Shown here: positions 1-8,542 of the stretch, in pieces
How the letters are laid out: each line of letters begins with the position of its first letter
How positions within the stretch are numbered: the stretch's first letter is position 1
Assembly (NCBI RefSeq): GCF_021026375.1
Contig: NZ_JAJNDB010000002.1
Coordinates: forward strand, 744,001-808,000
Length of the DNA: 64,000 nucleotides
Direction: 5' to 3'
Source of the DNA: Actinomycetospora endophytica
GTDB lineage: Bacteria; Actinomycetota; Actinomycetes; Mycobacteriales; Pseudonocardiaceae
Notes under the pieces: generated by a model
The model's database searches: none
What the model was told of the DNA's origin: nothing
The model's input: only the letters and a program-made list of their open reading frames with translations
Position numbers and translations under genes: made by a program

Positions 1-342
1 GGGTTCCAGGCCGACCACACCTTCTACCAGGAGCTCGGCTACCTGGTCACCAACCTCGACCGCGGCTCCATGACCCAGGACAAGCAGGGCTCGCTGCTCG
101 GCTTCCAGGTCGGGGCCGGGCCGCTCGAGACCGTCGGCGGGCTCCGCTCGGTGAGCCTGCCCGACCTGGTCGACCAGCTCGGTCGCGCGGGAGGCCTGAC
201 CCCGTCGCTCGGCAACGGCGGCGCGACCGGTCCGCTGGCCGCGGCCCCGACGCTCGGGCGGCTCGGGCAGGGCAACAGCGCACCCGCGAACCCGGCGGCG
301 GGTCTCCCGTTCGCCGCGTCCGGACAGGGGAACGGCCGATGA
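1..342 (+). CDS. Mce family protein, C-terminal part (5' truncated)
   Basis: The reading frame is open from base 1 and ends with TGA at 340-342, so only the C-terminal 113 residues are present. The tail is Gly/Pro/Ala/Asn-rich and low in complexity, as Mce proteins often have after their helical region, and the stop overlaps the next mce gene as ATGA. Mce proteins assemble as extracytoplasmic subunits of YrbE/MceG lipid importers. The call rests mainly on position directly before two clear Mce proteins; the MCE domain itself would lie upstream of the window. Confidence 0.7.
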   Translation, partial: GFQADHTFYQELGYLVTNLDRGSMTQDKQGSLLGFQVGAGPLETVGGLRSVSLPDLVDQLGRAGGLTPSLGNGGATGPLAAAPTLGRLGQGNSAPANPAAGLPFAASGQGNGR

Positions 343-1637
343 CGCGCACACGGAAGCTCGCCGCCTCCTGGGACCGGATGCGGAACATCCCCGGCCTGGG
401 GCGCAACCTCGTGACGGTGGCCGTGCTGGTCGCGCTCGGCATCGGGTCGTCGGCCTACATCCTGTCCAACTACTCGGTCTCGTGGCCCTGGCAGGCCCGC
501 GAGGTCGTGCAGATGGACTTCTCCAAGGGACCGGGCCTGGTCGCCGACGGTGGCCAGGAGGTCCGCATCGCCGGGGTCAAGGTCGGCACCATCTCCGCGG
601 CGACCGCGCAGACCGACGGCGTGCGGGTGACGGTCGATCTGGACCCCGGCCACCCGGTCTACGCCAACGCGCACGCCGACCTGAAGAGCAAGACCCCGCT
701 CAACGACCCGTACATCTCGCTGGAGCCGGGCGGCTCGCCGGCGCCGGAGCTGGCGACCGACGGCTCCGGCGTGATCCCGGCGTCGCAGACCACCCGGCTG
801 ATCCAGCCGTTCGAGGTCCTCAACAACCTCGACACCCGGACCCGCGAGGCGCTGACCTCGCTGGTGGACGAGGCCGACGTCGGGCTCAAGGACAGCCCGC
901 AGCAGCTGCCCGGCAGCCTGCACTCGGTCACCGACGCGCTGAACACCCTCAAGCCGGTGGCCGACCAGCTCCAGACCCGCCGTCAGACCATCCAGACCCT
1001 GGTCACCGACCTGTCGGAGATCTCCACGGCGGCGGGCCGCAACGACGGGCGGCTCGCCGGGCTGGTCGCCTCGCTGCAGACCACGCTCTCCACGCTGGCC
1101 AACCGTGACGACCAGCTCGGCGACACGCTGAACCAGCTCCCGGGACTGGGCGACGACCTGCGGCACGCGCTGGGCAGCGTGAACACCCTGACCGGCCAGC
1201 TGGACCCGACGCTGGACGACCTCGAGAACGCCTCCGACGCCCTGCCGCCCGCGCTGTCGAAGCTCACCGACACGCTCCAGGACGCCGGACCCGTCGTCGA
1301 CGCCGCGAGACCCGTCGTCGCGAAGGCCCGACCCGTCGTCGGGGACCTGCGCCCGCTGGTCAGCGACGCCCACGCCGCGCTCGACGACCTCAAGCCGACC
1401 ACCGGGCTGCTGCCGAACGCGACCGCCCAGGTCGCGCCGTGGCTGCCCAACCTGCAGGCGTTCATCTTCCAGACCTCGTCGGCCTTCAGCCTCCAGGACG
1501 CCAACGGCGGCTACGGGCGGGCGCAGGTGTTCATCGACGCCAGCAACCCAGCCGGCGGCCTGCAGAACGAGGGCAAGGGCACCAGCCCCGGTCCCGGCGA
1601 CGAGGCTCGCACGAAGAAGACCGGGGGCGGCAACTGA
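339..1637 (+). CDS. Mce family protein (lipid import)
   Basis: This 432-residue protein has an N-terminal signal anchor at about residues 24-45. A single MCE domain follows at about 55-130 (VVQMDFSKGPGLVADGGQEV... then IAGVKVGTI), and a long amphipathic helical region makes up the rest. Its role would be an extracytoplasmic subunit of an Mce lipid transporter. No lipobox is visible, so it is not an obvious LprK/MceE-type lipoprotein. The start is the ATG of an ATGA overlap with the previous gene and the stop shares bases with the next ATG (TGATG), indicating one translationally coupled operon. Which Mce letter it corresponds to cannot be decided here. Confidence 0.9.
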   Translation: MTRTRKLAASWDRMRNIPGLGRNLVTVAVLVALGIGSSAYILSNYSVSWPWQAREVVQMDFSKGPGLVADGGQEVRIAGVKVGTISAATAQTDGVRVTVDLDPGHPVYANAHADLKSKTPLNDPYISLEPGGSPAPELATDGSGVIPASQTTRLIQPFEVLNNLDTRTREALTSLVDEADVGLKDSPQQLPGSLHSVTDALNTLKPVADQLQTRRQTIQTLVTDLSEISTAAGRNDGRLAGLVASLQTTLSTLANRDDQLGDTLNQLPGLGDDLRHALGSVNTLTGQLDPTLDDLENASDALPPALSKLTDTLQDAGPVVDAARPVVAKARPVVGDLRPLVSDAHAALDDLKPTTGLLPNATAQVAPWLPNLQAFIFQTSSAFSLQDANGGYGRAQVFIDASNPAGGLQNEGKGTSPGPGDEARTKKTGGGN

Positions 1638-2938
1638 TGCGTTTCACCACCCAGACCCTGGTGCGCTCCGGGTTCGTCGCGGGCTTCCTCGTGGTCTGCC
1701 TCGTGCTCGCCGGCTACTTCTACACGAGCATGGGCGGCCGCATCCCGGTGATCGCCGAGGTCGGCGACTACCACGTCAGCTTCCTGACGAACGACATCGA
1801 CAACCTGCTCGACGACGCCGACGTCACCATCGCCGGCGTCGTGGTCGGCAAGGTCAGTGGCCGCACGCAGGAGGGCAGCCAGGTCCGCGTGCAGCTGACC
1901 ATCCAGCCGCAGTACGCGCCGCTGCACCAGGGCGCGACGCTGCGCATCGGGGTGAAGAGCCTCGTCGGCGCGAGCGACGTGACCATGACCGACGGCCAGG
2001 GACCCGAGCTCTCGGACGGCGCGACGCTGCCGGCCGACGCCGTCGGGGCGCCGGTGCAGGTGCACGACGTGATCGCCGGGCTGTCCCCGCCGACGCGGAC
2101 CGCGCTCGGCGGCACCATCCAGTCGCTCGGCGCCGGGACGGCCGGCCAGGCGGGCAACATCGACCAGCTCATGCAGGGCGTCGGGAAGCTCGCCAACGGC
2201 GGGGTCGACGCGCTCGACGCGATCGCGAAGCAGGGCCAGGACCTCAAGGCCCTGAGCAACGAGGCGACCGGCCTGCTGAACGATCTCGACACCGGGCAGG
2301 GCCGTATCGCGCAGGTGGTCTCCGACGCCGACACCCTGACCCGCTCCACCGCCGGTCAGAAGGACGCGCTCGCGAGCACCGTGCGCCAGCTGCCCGGAAC
2401 GCTGGACAGTGCGAGGACGGCCACCGGCAAGCTGCAGGAGCTGTCCGGCTCGCTCGCGCCGATCGCGTCCGACCTGAACAAGGCGGCCCCGGACCTGAAC
2501 CGCTCGCTGGTCCAGCTGCCCGGCGTGACCTCCGACCTGCGCGGGCTGCTCCCGTCGTTGAACGGGGTCCTCGACCGAGCCCCGGCGACGCTCGACCGGG
2601 TCCCGACGCTCGGTGGCGACGTCCGCGGTCTGGTGCCGCCGACGCAGACGATGCTGCAGGACGCGAACCCGCTGCTCGCGTACGCGGCGCCCTACGGCCG
2701 TGACGTGGGCGCCATGCTCGAGAGCTTCGGGTCGACCTTCGAGAACTACTCGGAGAACGGCCTGCACACGGTGCGCCTCGCGCCGATCGTCAACCAGCAG
2801 GCGGTGCGCAACATCCCGCTGCCCACCTCGATGCTCGACCCGACGAACTGGCACAACCCGTATCCGCGGCCGGGATCGGCGGGGGCGCCGGCGCCGTTCG
2901 GCGGGCCCTACCCGCGGGTCGCGCAGGCGCCGCGATGA
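1637..2938 (+). CDS. Mce family protein, last mce gene of the operon
   Basis: This 433-residue Mce protein has a signal anchor at about residues 9-30 and an MCE domain at about 38-115, containing LLDDADVTIAGVVVGKVSG. A helical, repeat-like segment rich in Leu/Asp/Gln follows, ending in a Pro/Gly-rich tail. ATG 1637 overlaps the preceding TGA; an in-frame open stretch further upstream lies inside the previous gene and is not used. The stop overlaps the MMPL gene as ATGA. By position it corresponds to the last (MceF-like) subunit. It presumably builds the lipid-conducting assembly with its neighbours. Confidence 0.9.
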   Translation: MRFTTQTLVRSGFVAGFLVVCLVLAGYFYTSMGGRIPVIAEVGDYHVSFLTNDIDNLLDDADVTIAGVVVGKVSGRTQEGSQVRVQLTIQPQYAPLHQGATLRIGVKSLVGASDVTMTDGQGPELSDGATLPADAVGAPVQVHDVIAGLSPPTRTALGGTIQSLGAGTAGQAGNIDQLMQGVGKLANGGVDALDAIAKQGQDLKALSNEATGLLNDLDTGQGRIAQVVSDADTLTRSTAGQKDALASTVRQLPGTLDSARTATGKLQELSGSLAPIASDLNKAAPDLNRSLVQLPGVTSDLRGLLPSLNGVLDRAPATLDRVPTLGGDVRGLVPPTQTMLQDANPLLAYAAPYGRDVGAMLESFGSTFENYSENGLHTVRLAPIVNQQAVRNIPLPTSMLDPTNWHNPYPRPGSAGAPAPFGGPYPRVAQAPR

Positions 2939-5475
2939 GGGCTGCCGTCGGGACGGGCATGGGCCGGGTGCGGTCCGGGGCCGGACGGCTCCGGGCCGGG
3001 CTGCGGGGCGTCTTCCGGATCACGGTGGCCCGGCTGCGGCGCCGCCCCACCGGCCGCGAGCTGACCGCCGGGGTGATCGGGCTGCTCGTCGTCGCCTTCC
3101 TCGGCGGCGGGCTCGCCCAGCTGCGCGTCGACACCGGCATCGACTCGTTCCTGCCGGCCGGGGACCCGGTGCTCGGCTCCCTCGACGCGAAGGCGAACGC
3201 GTTCGGCGGCGACCCGGTGGTGGTGCTGCTGCAGTCGCCGCAGCCCCGGGGCCTGCTGCACGGCGACCAGCTCAGCGAGGTGCTGCGCCTCGAGGGGAAC
3301 CTCTCGAAGCTCCCCGACGTCGCCGAGGTCTACGGGCCCGGGACGGCGCTCAACCAGATCGCGCTGTCCGCCCGGAATCTCGTGGCCCAGATCAGCGGGC
3401 GCCGCGACGCGCTGCGGCAGGCGGCCGTGGACCAGGCGAAGGCCGGGGGAGCCCCGGATGCCGCGGCGGCCGCCGCCGGGGACGCGGCGCTGACCGGGTT
3501 CGACCGCCGCTACGGCAGCCTGCTCGTCGGGGCGCTCCCGGCCGGACTGCCGACGCTGTCCAACGACCGTTTCATCGACTCGGTGGTGTTCGGCGGCACC
3601 GACCAGGTCCGCCCGCAGTGGAGCGCGATCGTCCCGAACCCCGCCACCGTCGCCGTCCTCATCCGGCCCCGCGCCGAACTCGACCAGGGCGGAACGTCGC
3701 GCCTGGTCGACAGCGTGAACGCGGCGGTCTCCACGAGCGGGCTGCCGACGTCGAAGGTGACGGTCTCGGGCGTCCCGGCCGTCACCGCGTCGCTCACCGA
3801 CCAGGTCCAGCGCGAGTTCCCGCTGCTCGGCGCGCTCGCGCTGCTCGCGGTGGCGGCGCTCTATGTGCTCGTGCCGTGGAGCGCGCGGCGCCGCGATCGG
3901 TGGCGCCCGCTGGTGACCACGCTGATCGGCACCGCGCTGACCCTCGCCGGGTTCGGCTGGACCGGCCGGCCGGTGTCGCTCGGGATCGTCGCGTTCCTGC
4001 CGATCCTGCTCGGCATCGGCAGCGACTTCCCGCTCTACATCGCCCAGCCCGCCCGACGACGGCGGGTGTTGGTCGCGGCCCTCGCGGCCGCCGTCGGGTT
4101 CGGGGCGCTCGCGGTCTCCCCGCTGCCGTTCGTGCGGGAGCTGGGCATCGCGCTCGCGGCGGGCATCGTCGTGACGGCCGGTGTCGCGCTGGTGCTGCGG
4201 CGCTGGCTCGACGTGCTCGAGCCGACGACGACCGGCCCGGCCTGGGTCCTGCCCCGCCCGCGCCGTCGGAGCTGGTGGATCCGCGTCCCGGCGGCGGTCC
4301 TCGCCCTCGGCCTCGCCGCGGGCGGCTGGGCGGCACTGCCCTCGCTGCCGGTGCAGGCCGACCCCGAGACCCTGGCGTCCGGGCTGCCCGCCCTCGACCA
4401 GGCCCGCGACACCGAGCAGGTGCTCGGGGCCTCCGGCGAGGTCAACATCATGCTGCGCGGCCCGGACGTGCTCACCCCGGCTGCGTTGGCGTGGTCCCGG
4501 CACGCCGAGGACCTCGTCGCCCAGGACTACGGCGACCGGATGCACCCGATCACGACGGCGAGCAGCCTGCTCGGCTTCCTCGGGGCGAACCCGACGGCCG
4601 AGCAGATCCAGGCGGCCGCCGACCTGCTCCCGTCCTACCTCGCGTCGGCGGTGATCCAGCCGGACCGGCGCTCGTCGATCGGCGTGTTCGGCGTCGAGCT
4701 GCAGGACCTCGGCCAGCAGAGCGCCCTGATCGACGGGCTCCGGGCGCACCTGCCGCCCCCGCCGCCGGGTTACACGTCCGACGTCGTCGGGCTGCCGGTC
4801 GCCGCGGCCCGCGCCTACGACGTGGTGTCCTCGGGGCGGGTGCTGCTCAACGTCCTCGCCGTCGTGGTCGCGGGCCTGGTGCTCCTGATCGGGCTGCGGG
4901 AACGCCGCGACGCCGTGCGGGGCGTGCTCACCGTGGTGCTCTCGACCGGGTGGGTGCTCGGGCTGGCGTGGCTGCTGTCCGGCTCGCTGAACCCGCTCAC
5001 GATGGCCATCGGCGCGCTGACCACCGCGACCGGCTGCGAGTTCGCGGTGATGCTCGCCGAGGCCCGGCGCGGCCGACGCCCCTGGCTGCTGCGCAGCGTC
5101 GCCCTCGCGGTCTCCGCGGCGGTGCTCGGCTACCTCGCGCTGGCCGCCTCCGACCTCGCCGTCCTGCGTCAGTTCGGGCTGCTGCTCGCGCTCGGGGTGG
5201 TGACCTCGGCCGCCGCGGCGGTGGTCGTCGTCGAGGCCCTCATGCCGCCGACGGAGGCCGAGATCCCGGCCGGGCCCGCGGGCGCCGGGCGCGGCGGCCC
5301 GACCGTCGGGCGCCTCACCGCCTGGTGGCCCGGGACCCGGCGGACCCGCCGTCGTCGTGACCGTGGCTCTGACCTGGGCCGACGCATCCCCGGCGGCCGC
5401 GGGCCCGCCGAGGAGTCCGACCGCGGCGCTGCGACGCTGCCCGAGAGCGACGACGTCGTCATCACGAGGGTGTGA
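2935..5475 (+). CDS. MMPL/RND family transporter
   Basis: This 846-residue polytopic protein has the two-fold RND layout. TM1 lies near residues 43-62, followed by a large periplasmic loop, a bundle of TMs at about 295-420, TM7 near 450, a second loop, and a last bundle at about 640-770. TM4 carries GIGSDFPLYI with Asp364, like the Asp-Tyr proton relay of MmpL proteins. The matching place in the second half reads TGCEF with Glu702 instead of Asp. ATGA overlap with the last mce gene suggests it is made together with the importer. MMPL proteins move lipids or lipid-like molecules across the cytoplasmic membrane; substrate and direction are not readable. Confidence 0.9.
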   Translation: MRAAVGTGMGRVRSGAGRLRAGLRGVFRITVARLRRRPTGRELTAGVIGLLVVAFLGGGLAQLRVDTGIDSFLPAGDPVLGSLDAKANAFGGDPVVVLLQSPQPRGLLHGDQLSEVLRLEGNLSKLPDVAEVYGPGTALNQIALSARNLVAQISGRRDALRQAAVDQAKAGGAPDAAAAAAGDAALTGFDRRYGSLLVGALPAGLPTLSNDRFIDSVVFGGTDQVRPQWSAIVPNPATVAVLIRPRAELDQGGTSRLVDSVNAAVSTSGLPTSKVTVSGVPAVTASLTDQVQREFPLLGALALLAVAALYVLVPWSARRRDRWRPLVTTLIGTALTLAGFGWTGRPVSLGIVAFLPILLGIGSDFPLYIAQPARRRRVLVAALAAAVGFGALAVSPLPFVRELGIALAAGIVVTAGVALVLRRWLDVLEPTTTGPAWVLPRPRRRSWWIRVPAAVLALGLAAGGWAALPSLPVQADPETLASGLPALDQARDTEQVLGASGEVNIMLRGPDVLTPAALAWSRHAEDLVAQDYGDRMHPITTASSLLGFLGANPTAEQIQAAADLLPSYLASAVIQPDRRSSIGVFGVELQDLGQQSALIDGLRAHLPPPPPGYTSDVVGLPVAAARAYDVVSSGRVLLNVLAVVVAGLVLLIGLRERRDAVRGVLTVVLSTGWVLGLAWLLSGSLNPLTMAIGALTTATGCEFAVMLAEARRGRRPWLLRSVALAVSAAVLGYLALAASDLAVLRQFGLLLALGVVTSAAAAVVVVEALMPPTEAEIPAGPAGAGRGGPTVGRLTAWWPGTRRTRRRRDRGSDLGRRIPGGRGPAEESDRGAATLPESDDVVITRV

Positions 5476-5479
5476 TCGT

Positions 5480-6637
5480 GTGAAGTCTCCCCCGCCCGTC
5501 CTCACCGAGCCCCGTGCGGACTCCGACGAGGCTTTCGGCGACGCGGCCCCCGACGGCGCGACCGTGGCCGCCCGCGCCGCCACGCCGTCGTGGACGCGGA
5601 TGGTCGCAGCACTACGCGATGGGCCGCGGATCGTCCCGCGCGGCCGGACGCGGCTCACCGCGGTCGTCGCCGCGCTCGTCGTGATGCTCGGCGCGATCGC
5701 CCAGATCGTGGTCCACGAGGTCACGACGCTGCCCGCGGACGCCGCGCTGCGCGTCGACGGCACGACCGTCAGCGAGGCGGACTTCCGGCAGCGGATCGAC
5801 CTGCTGGCCGGGCTCTACGGTGCCCAGCCCCCGACCGACCCGGCGGGGCGCGACCACTTCGAGCGCGACGCCGCGCAGGCGGTCGCGGCGAGCATGGTCC
5901 TCGACGACGTCGCGACCGCGCAGAACGTCGTCGTGCCCGACACCGTCGCGCAGGACGCGCTGAACAAGATCATCCAGCAGAAGTTCCCGCAGGGTCGTCA
6001 GGGGTTCGACCAGGCGCTGGCCAACCTCAAGGTCTCCGAGGGCGACGTGCTCGCCGAGATCAAGCGCCAGCTGACCACCGCCCGGCTGTTCGACCAGGTC
6101 ACCGCGCCCGCACCGCCGGTGACCGACGCCGACGTCGCGGCGGCCTACGCGCAGCGCCGGGGACAGTTCGTGGTGCCCGAGAAGCGGCACCTGCGCAACA
6201 TCGTCGCGCCGGACCAGGCGACGGCCCAGCAGATCCTGACCCAGCTGCAGGGCGGCGCCGACTTCGCCGGGATCGCCACTGCGAGCTCGGCCGACAAGAG
6301 CACCTCCCAGGCCGGCGGCGACCTCGGCGCGCTGTCGAAGGACCAGCTCGAGCCCGCGATCGGGAACGCCGCGTTCGGCGCCGCGGCGGGCGCGCTCTAC
6401 GGCCCGGTGCAGGGCTCCCACGGCTGGAACGTGGGCCAGGTGCTCGAGGTGGCGCCCGCGCAGCAGCTGTCGCTCGACCAGGTCCGCGACCAGCTGCGCG
6501 GCCAGCTCGACGACGAGCGGCGGCTCGCGCTCTGGCGGCCGTGGCTCTCCCAGCAGATCCGCGCCGCGGACATCGCCTACGCCGACCGGTACCAGCCGGC
6601 CGACCCCAACGCGCTGCCCGCGGGGATGACCCCGTGA
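5480..6637 (+). CDS. Membrane-anchored parvulin-type peptidyl-prolyl isomerase (SurA/PrsA-like)
   Basis: GTG 5480 gives a 385-residue protein and follows the MMPL stop by four bases; the same frame is open upstream but only inside the MMPL gene. One TM helix lies at about residues 59-78. A SurA-type N-terminal chaperone segment follows at about 85-215, then a PpiC-like rotamase domain at about 225-325 containing QAGGDLGALSKDQLEP and a GPVQGSHGWNVGQV strand. It should act outside the membrane in folding exported proteins, plausibly those of the adjacent Mce/MMPL system. Coupling to the operon is by spacing only. Confidence 0.88.
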   Translation: MKSPPPVLTEPRADSDEAFGDAAPDGATVAARAATPSWTRMVAALRDGPRIVPRGRTRLTAVVAALVVMLGAIAQIVVHEVTTLPADAALRVDGTTVSEADFRQRIDLLAGLYGAQPPTDPAGRDHFERDAAQAVAASMVLDDVATAQNVVVPDTVAQDALNKIIQQKFPQGRQGFDQALANLKVSEGDVLAEIKRQLTTARLFDQVTAPAPPVTDADVAAAYAQRRGQFVVPEKRHLRNIVAPDQATAQQILTQLQGGADFAGIATASSADKSTSQAGGDLGALSKDQLEPAIGNAAFGAAAGALYGPVQGSHGWNVGQVLEVAPAQQLSLDQVRDQLRGQLDDERRLALWRPWLSQQIRAADIAYADRYQPADPNALPAGMTP

Positions 6638-6668
6638 TCGCCCGGTCCACCACGGAGGGAACCGACTC

Positions 6669-7118
6669 ATGAGCTCCTACACCCGGGTGGCCGTCGGCAC
6701 CGACGGCTCCGAGTCGGCGGGCCGGGCCGTCGGCCGGGCAGCGCGGGTGGCCGCGGCCAGCGGCGCCACCCTGCTGATCGTCTGCGCCTACCGGCCCGAG
6801 GGCCGGGACACCGTCCACGAGGCCACGGCGGCCCTCGGCGACGACGCGTTCAACGTCGTCGGCTCCTCGCCGGCGCAGTCGACGCTGTCCCGCGCCGAGG
6901 ACGAGGCCCGCCGGGCGGGCGTGTCGTCGGTCGAGACCGTCGCTGTCGAGGGCGAGCCGGTGGAGACGCTGGTCGACGTCGTGAACGCGCGCGAGGCCGA
7001 CGTCGTCGTGATCGGCAACCGCGGGCTGAACAGCCTGAGCGGCCGCCTGCTCGGCTCGGTGCCGTCCGGGGTGTCGCGGCGGGCGCCCGTCGACGTGCTG
7101 ATCGTGCACACCGTATGA
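6669..7118 (+). CDS. Universal stress protein (UspA family)
   Basis: This 149-residue single-domain Usp starts with VAVGTDGSESAGRAV and ends with IGNRGLNSLSGRLLGSVPSGV, a good match to the ATP-binding G-x2-G-x9-G(S/T) motif. ATP-binding Usp proteins act as cytoplasmic stress signalling or protective proteins. It follows the prolyl isomerase gene by 31 bases with GGAGGG-like spacing before ATG 6669, and is probably co-transcribed with it. Nothing in the sequence indicates a specific partner. Confidence 0.93.
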   Translation: MSSYTRVAVGTDGSESAGRAVGRAARVAAASGATLLIVCAYRPEGRDTVHEATAALGDDAFNVVGSSPAQSTLSRAEDEARRAGVSSVETVAVEGEPVETLVDVVNAREADVVVIGNRGLNSLSGRLLGSVPSGVSRRAPVDVLIVHTV

Positions 7119-7134
7119 GGGGGAGTGATCGCCC

Positions 7135-7564
<430 letters not shown>

Positions 7565-7569
<5 letters not shown>

Positions 7570-7606
7570 GCACTAATCCGTCCAATAGCACGGATTAGTG
7601 CTCACG
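7565..7606. terminator. Perfect 17-bp hairpin between convergent genes (GTGAGCACTAAT family)
   Basis: The arms 7565-7581 and 7590-7606 are exact inverted complements with an 8-base loop. The left arm begins C then GTGAGCACTAATCCGT and contains the stop codon of the upstream gene. It sits between two converging genes, so it can serve both strands as a terminator. There is no U-tract, which is usual in high-GC actinobacteria. Its outer 12 bases recur in the hairpin at 37433-37472. Confidence 0.75.
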
Positions 7607-7620
7607 GGCGCGGAGCGCAC

Positions 7621-8508
7621 CTAGATGACGCGGTGCAGCGCGGCCTGCTCGACGAAGCCGGCCCCCGGGACGCCGTCGAGTGAGAAGGACAGGAAGTCGT
7701 CGTAGGTGGCCAGCGCCGGACCTTCCTGCTCCCGCCCCATCGGCACCCAGAACCCGCCGGTCCGGGACGTCGTGGTGACTGTGGACGACGACCCGTCGCG
7801 GTGGTCGATCCGGCAGCTCACGAAGCGGGCGGCGGCGTCACGGGTGACGTGCAGGTCCGCGAGCGACACGGCCCCGTCGGCGTCGATGACGAAGCCGTCG
7901 GCGGCGAGCGAGCCGTCGGCGCCGAGGAACTTCATGACGGTCAGGAAGCGGTCCTCGAACACCCCGACCACGCCGATGTACTCGACCCACTGCGAGGACT
8001 CGTCGCGGAAGCCCCAGGTGCGGTCGCGCATCCCGCGGGCGTCGACGGAGCGGGTGACGCCGTCCACGCTGACCGACCCGGTGACTGCGGTGCCCTGCTG
8101 GAAGTGCTGCAGCGGCTGGTCGGGGACGAGCGCCGGGATGGAGCCGTTGGCCGCGTAGTCCGCGGGCGTCAGCAGCGGCCGGTTGACCAGGTCCATCGTG
8201 ATGGTGGGGTGGTCCACGCGGACGGTGCCGTCGAGCCCGAAATGGATGGAGTCGCTGGTGAACCCGCCGACCGGGAGCCCCTCGACGACCTCGACGATGC
8301 GGCCCGCCACAGACATGCTGCACCGCGCCCGCCGCGCGCCCTCGCCGTTGGGAGAGGTCGAGACGTGCAGCGTCCCGAACACCTCGCCGTCGGGGTTCCA
8401 GAACGACAGGTAGCCGTTGTCCTTCCACACCGGGTCGCCGGGACCGGCCGCGTCGGCGTGGACGGGCTCGGCGAGCGGGCCCCAGTCGGTGTCGGTCACG
8501 GCGGTCAT
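7621..8508 (-). CDS. CrtC/AttH-like lipocalin-fold protein (DUF7064/7065-like)
   Basis: This 295-residue soluble protein carries the RDRTWGFRD block near the middle and a beta-rich pattern throughout. Both are typical of the double-lipocalin CrtC/AttH group, which includes hydroxyneurosporene synthase relatives and the DUF7064/DUF7065 proteins. Known CrtC members hydrate carotenoid intermediates, but most AttH-like members have no assigned reaction. ATG 8508 has GGAGAG upstream. It is transcribed behind the short PEP-utilising protein (34 bases apart), probably as one unit. A hydrophobic or isoprenoid ligand is an inference from the fold and neighbours. Confidence 0.6.
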   Translation of the reverse strand: MTAVTDTDWGPLAEPVHADAAGPGDPVWKDNGYLSFWNPDGEVFGTLHVSTSPNGEGARRARCSMSVAGRIVEVVEGLPVGGFTSDSIHFGLDGTVRVDHPTITMDLVNRPLLTPADYAANGSIPALVPDQPLQHFQQGTAVTGSVSVDGVTRSVDARGMRDRTWGFRDESSQWVEYIGVVGVFEDRFLTVMKFLGADGSLAADGFVIDADGAVSLADLHVTRDAAARFVSCRIDHRDGSSSTVTTTSRTGGFWVPMGREQEGPALATYDDFLSFSLDGVPGAGFVEQAALHRVI

Positions 8509-8542
8509 GGGCTCTCCTTCTCGGTGGGTGACGGTGGGGGCG

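Noticed and set aside
2908-5763. Long minus-strand open frame (951 codons) opposite the MMPL gene
   Set aside because: It mirrors the MMPL and isomerase genes, is Arg/Pro/Gly-rich without family motifs, and is a by-product of high GC third positions.
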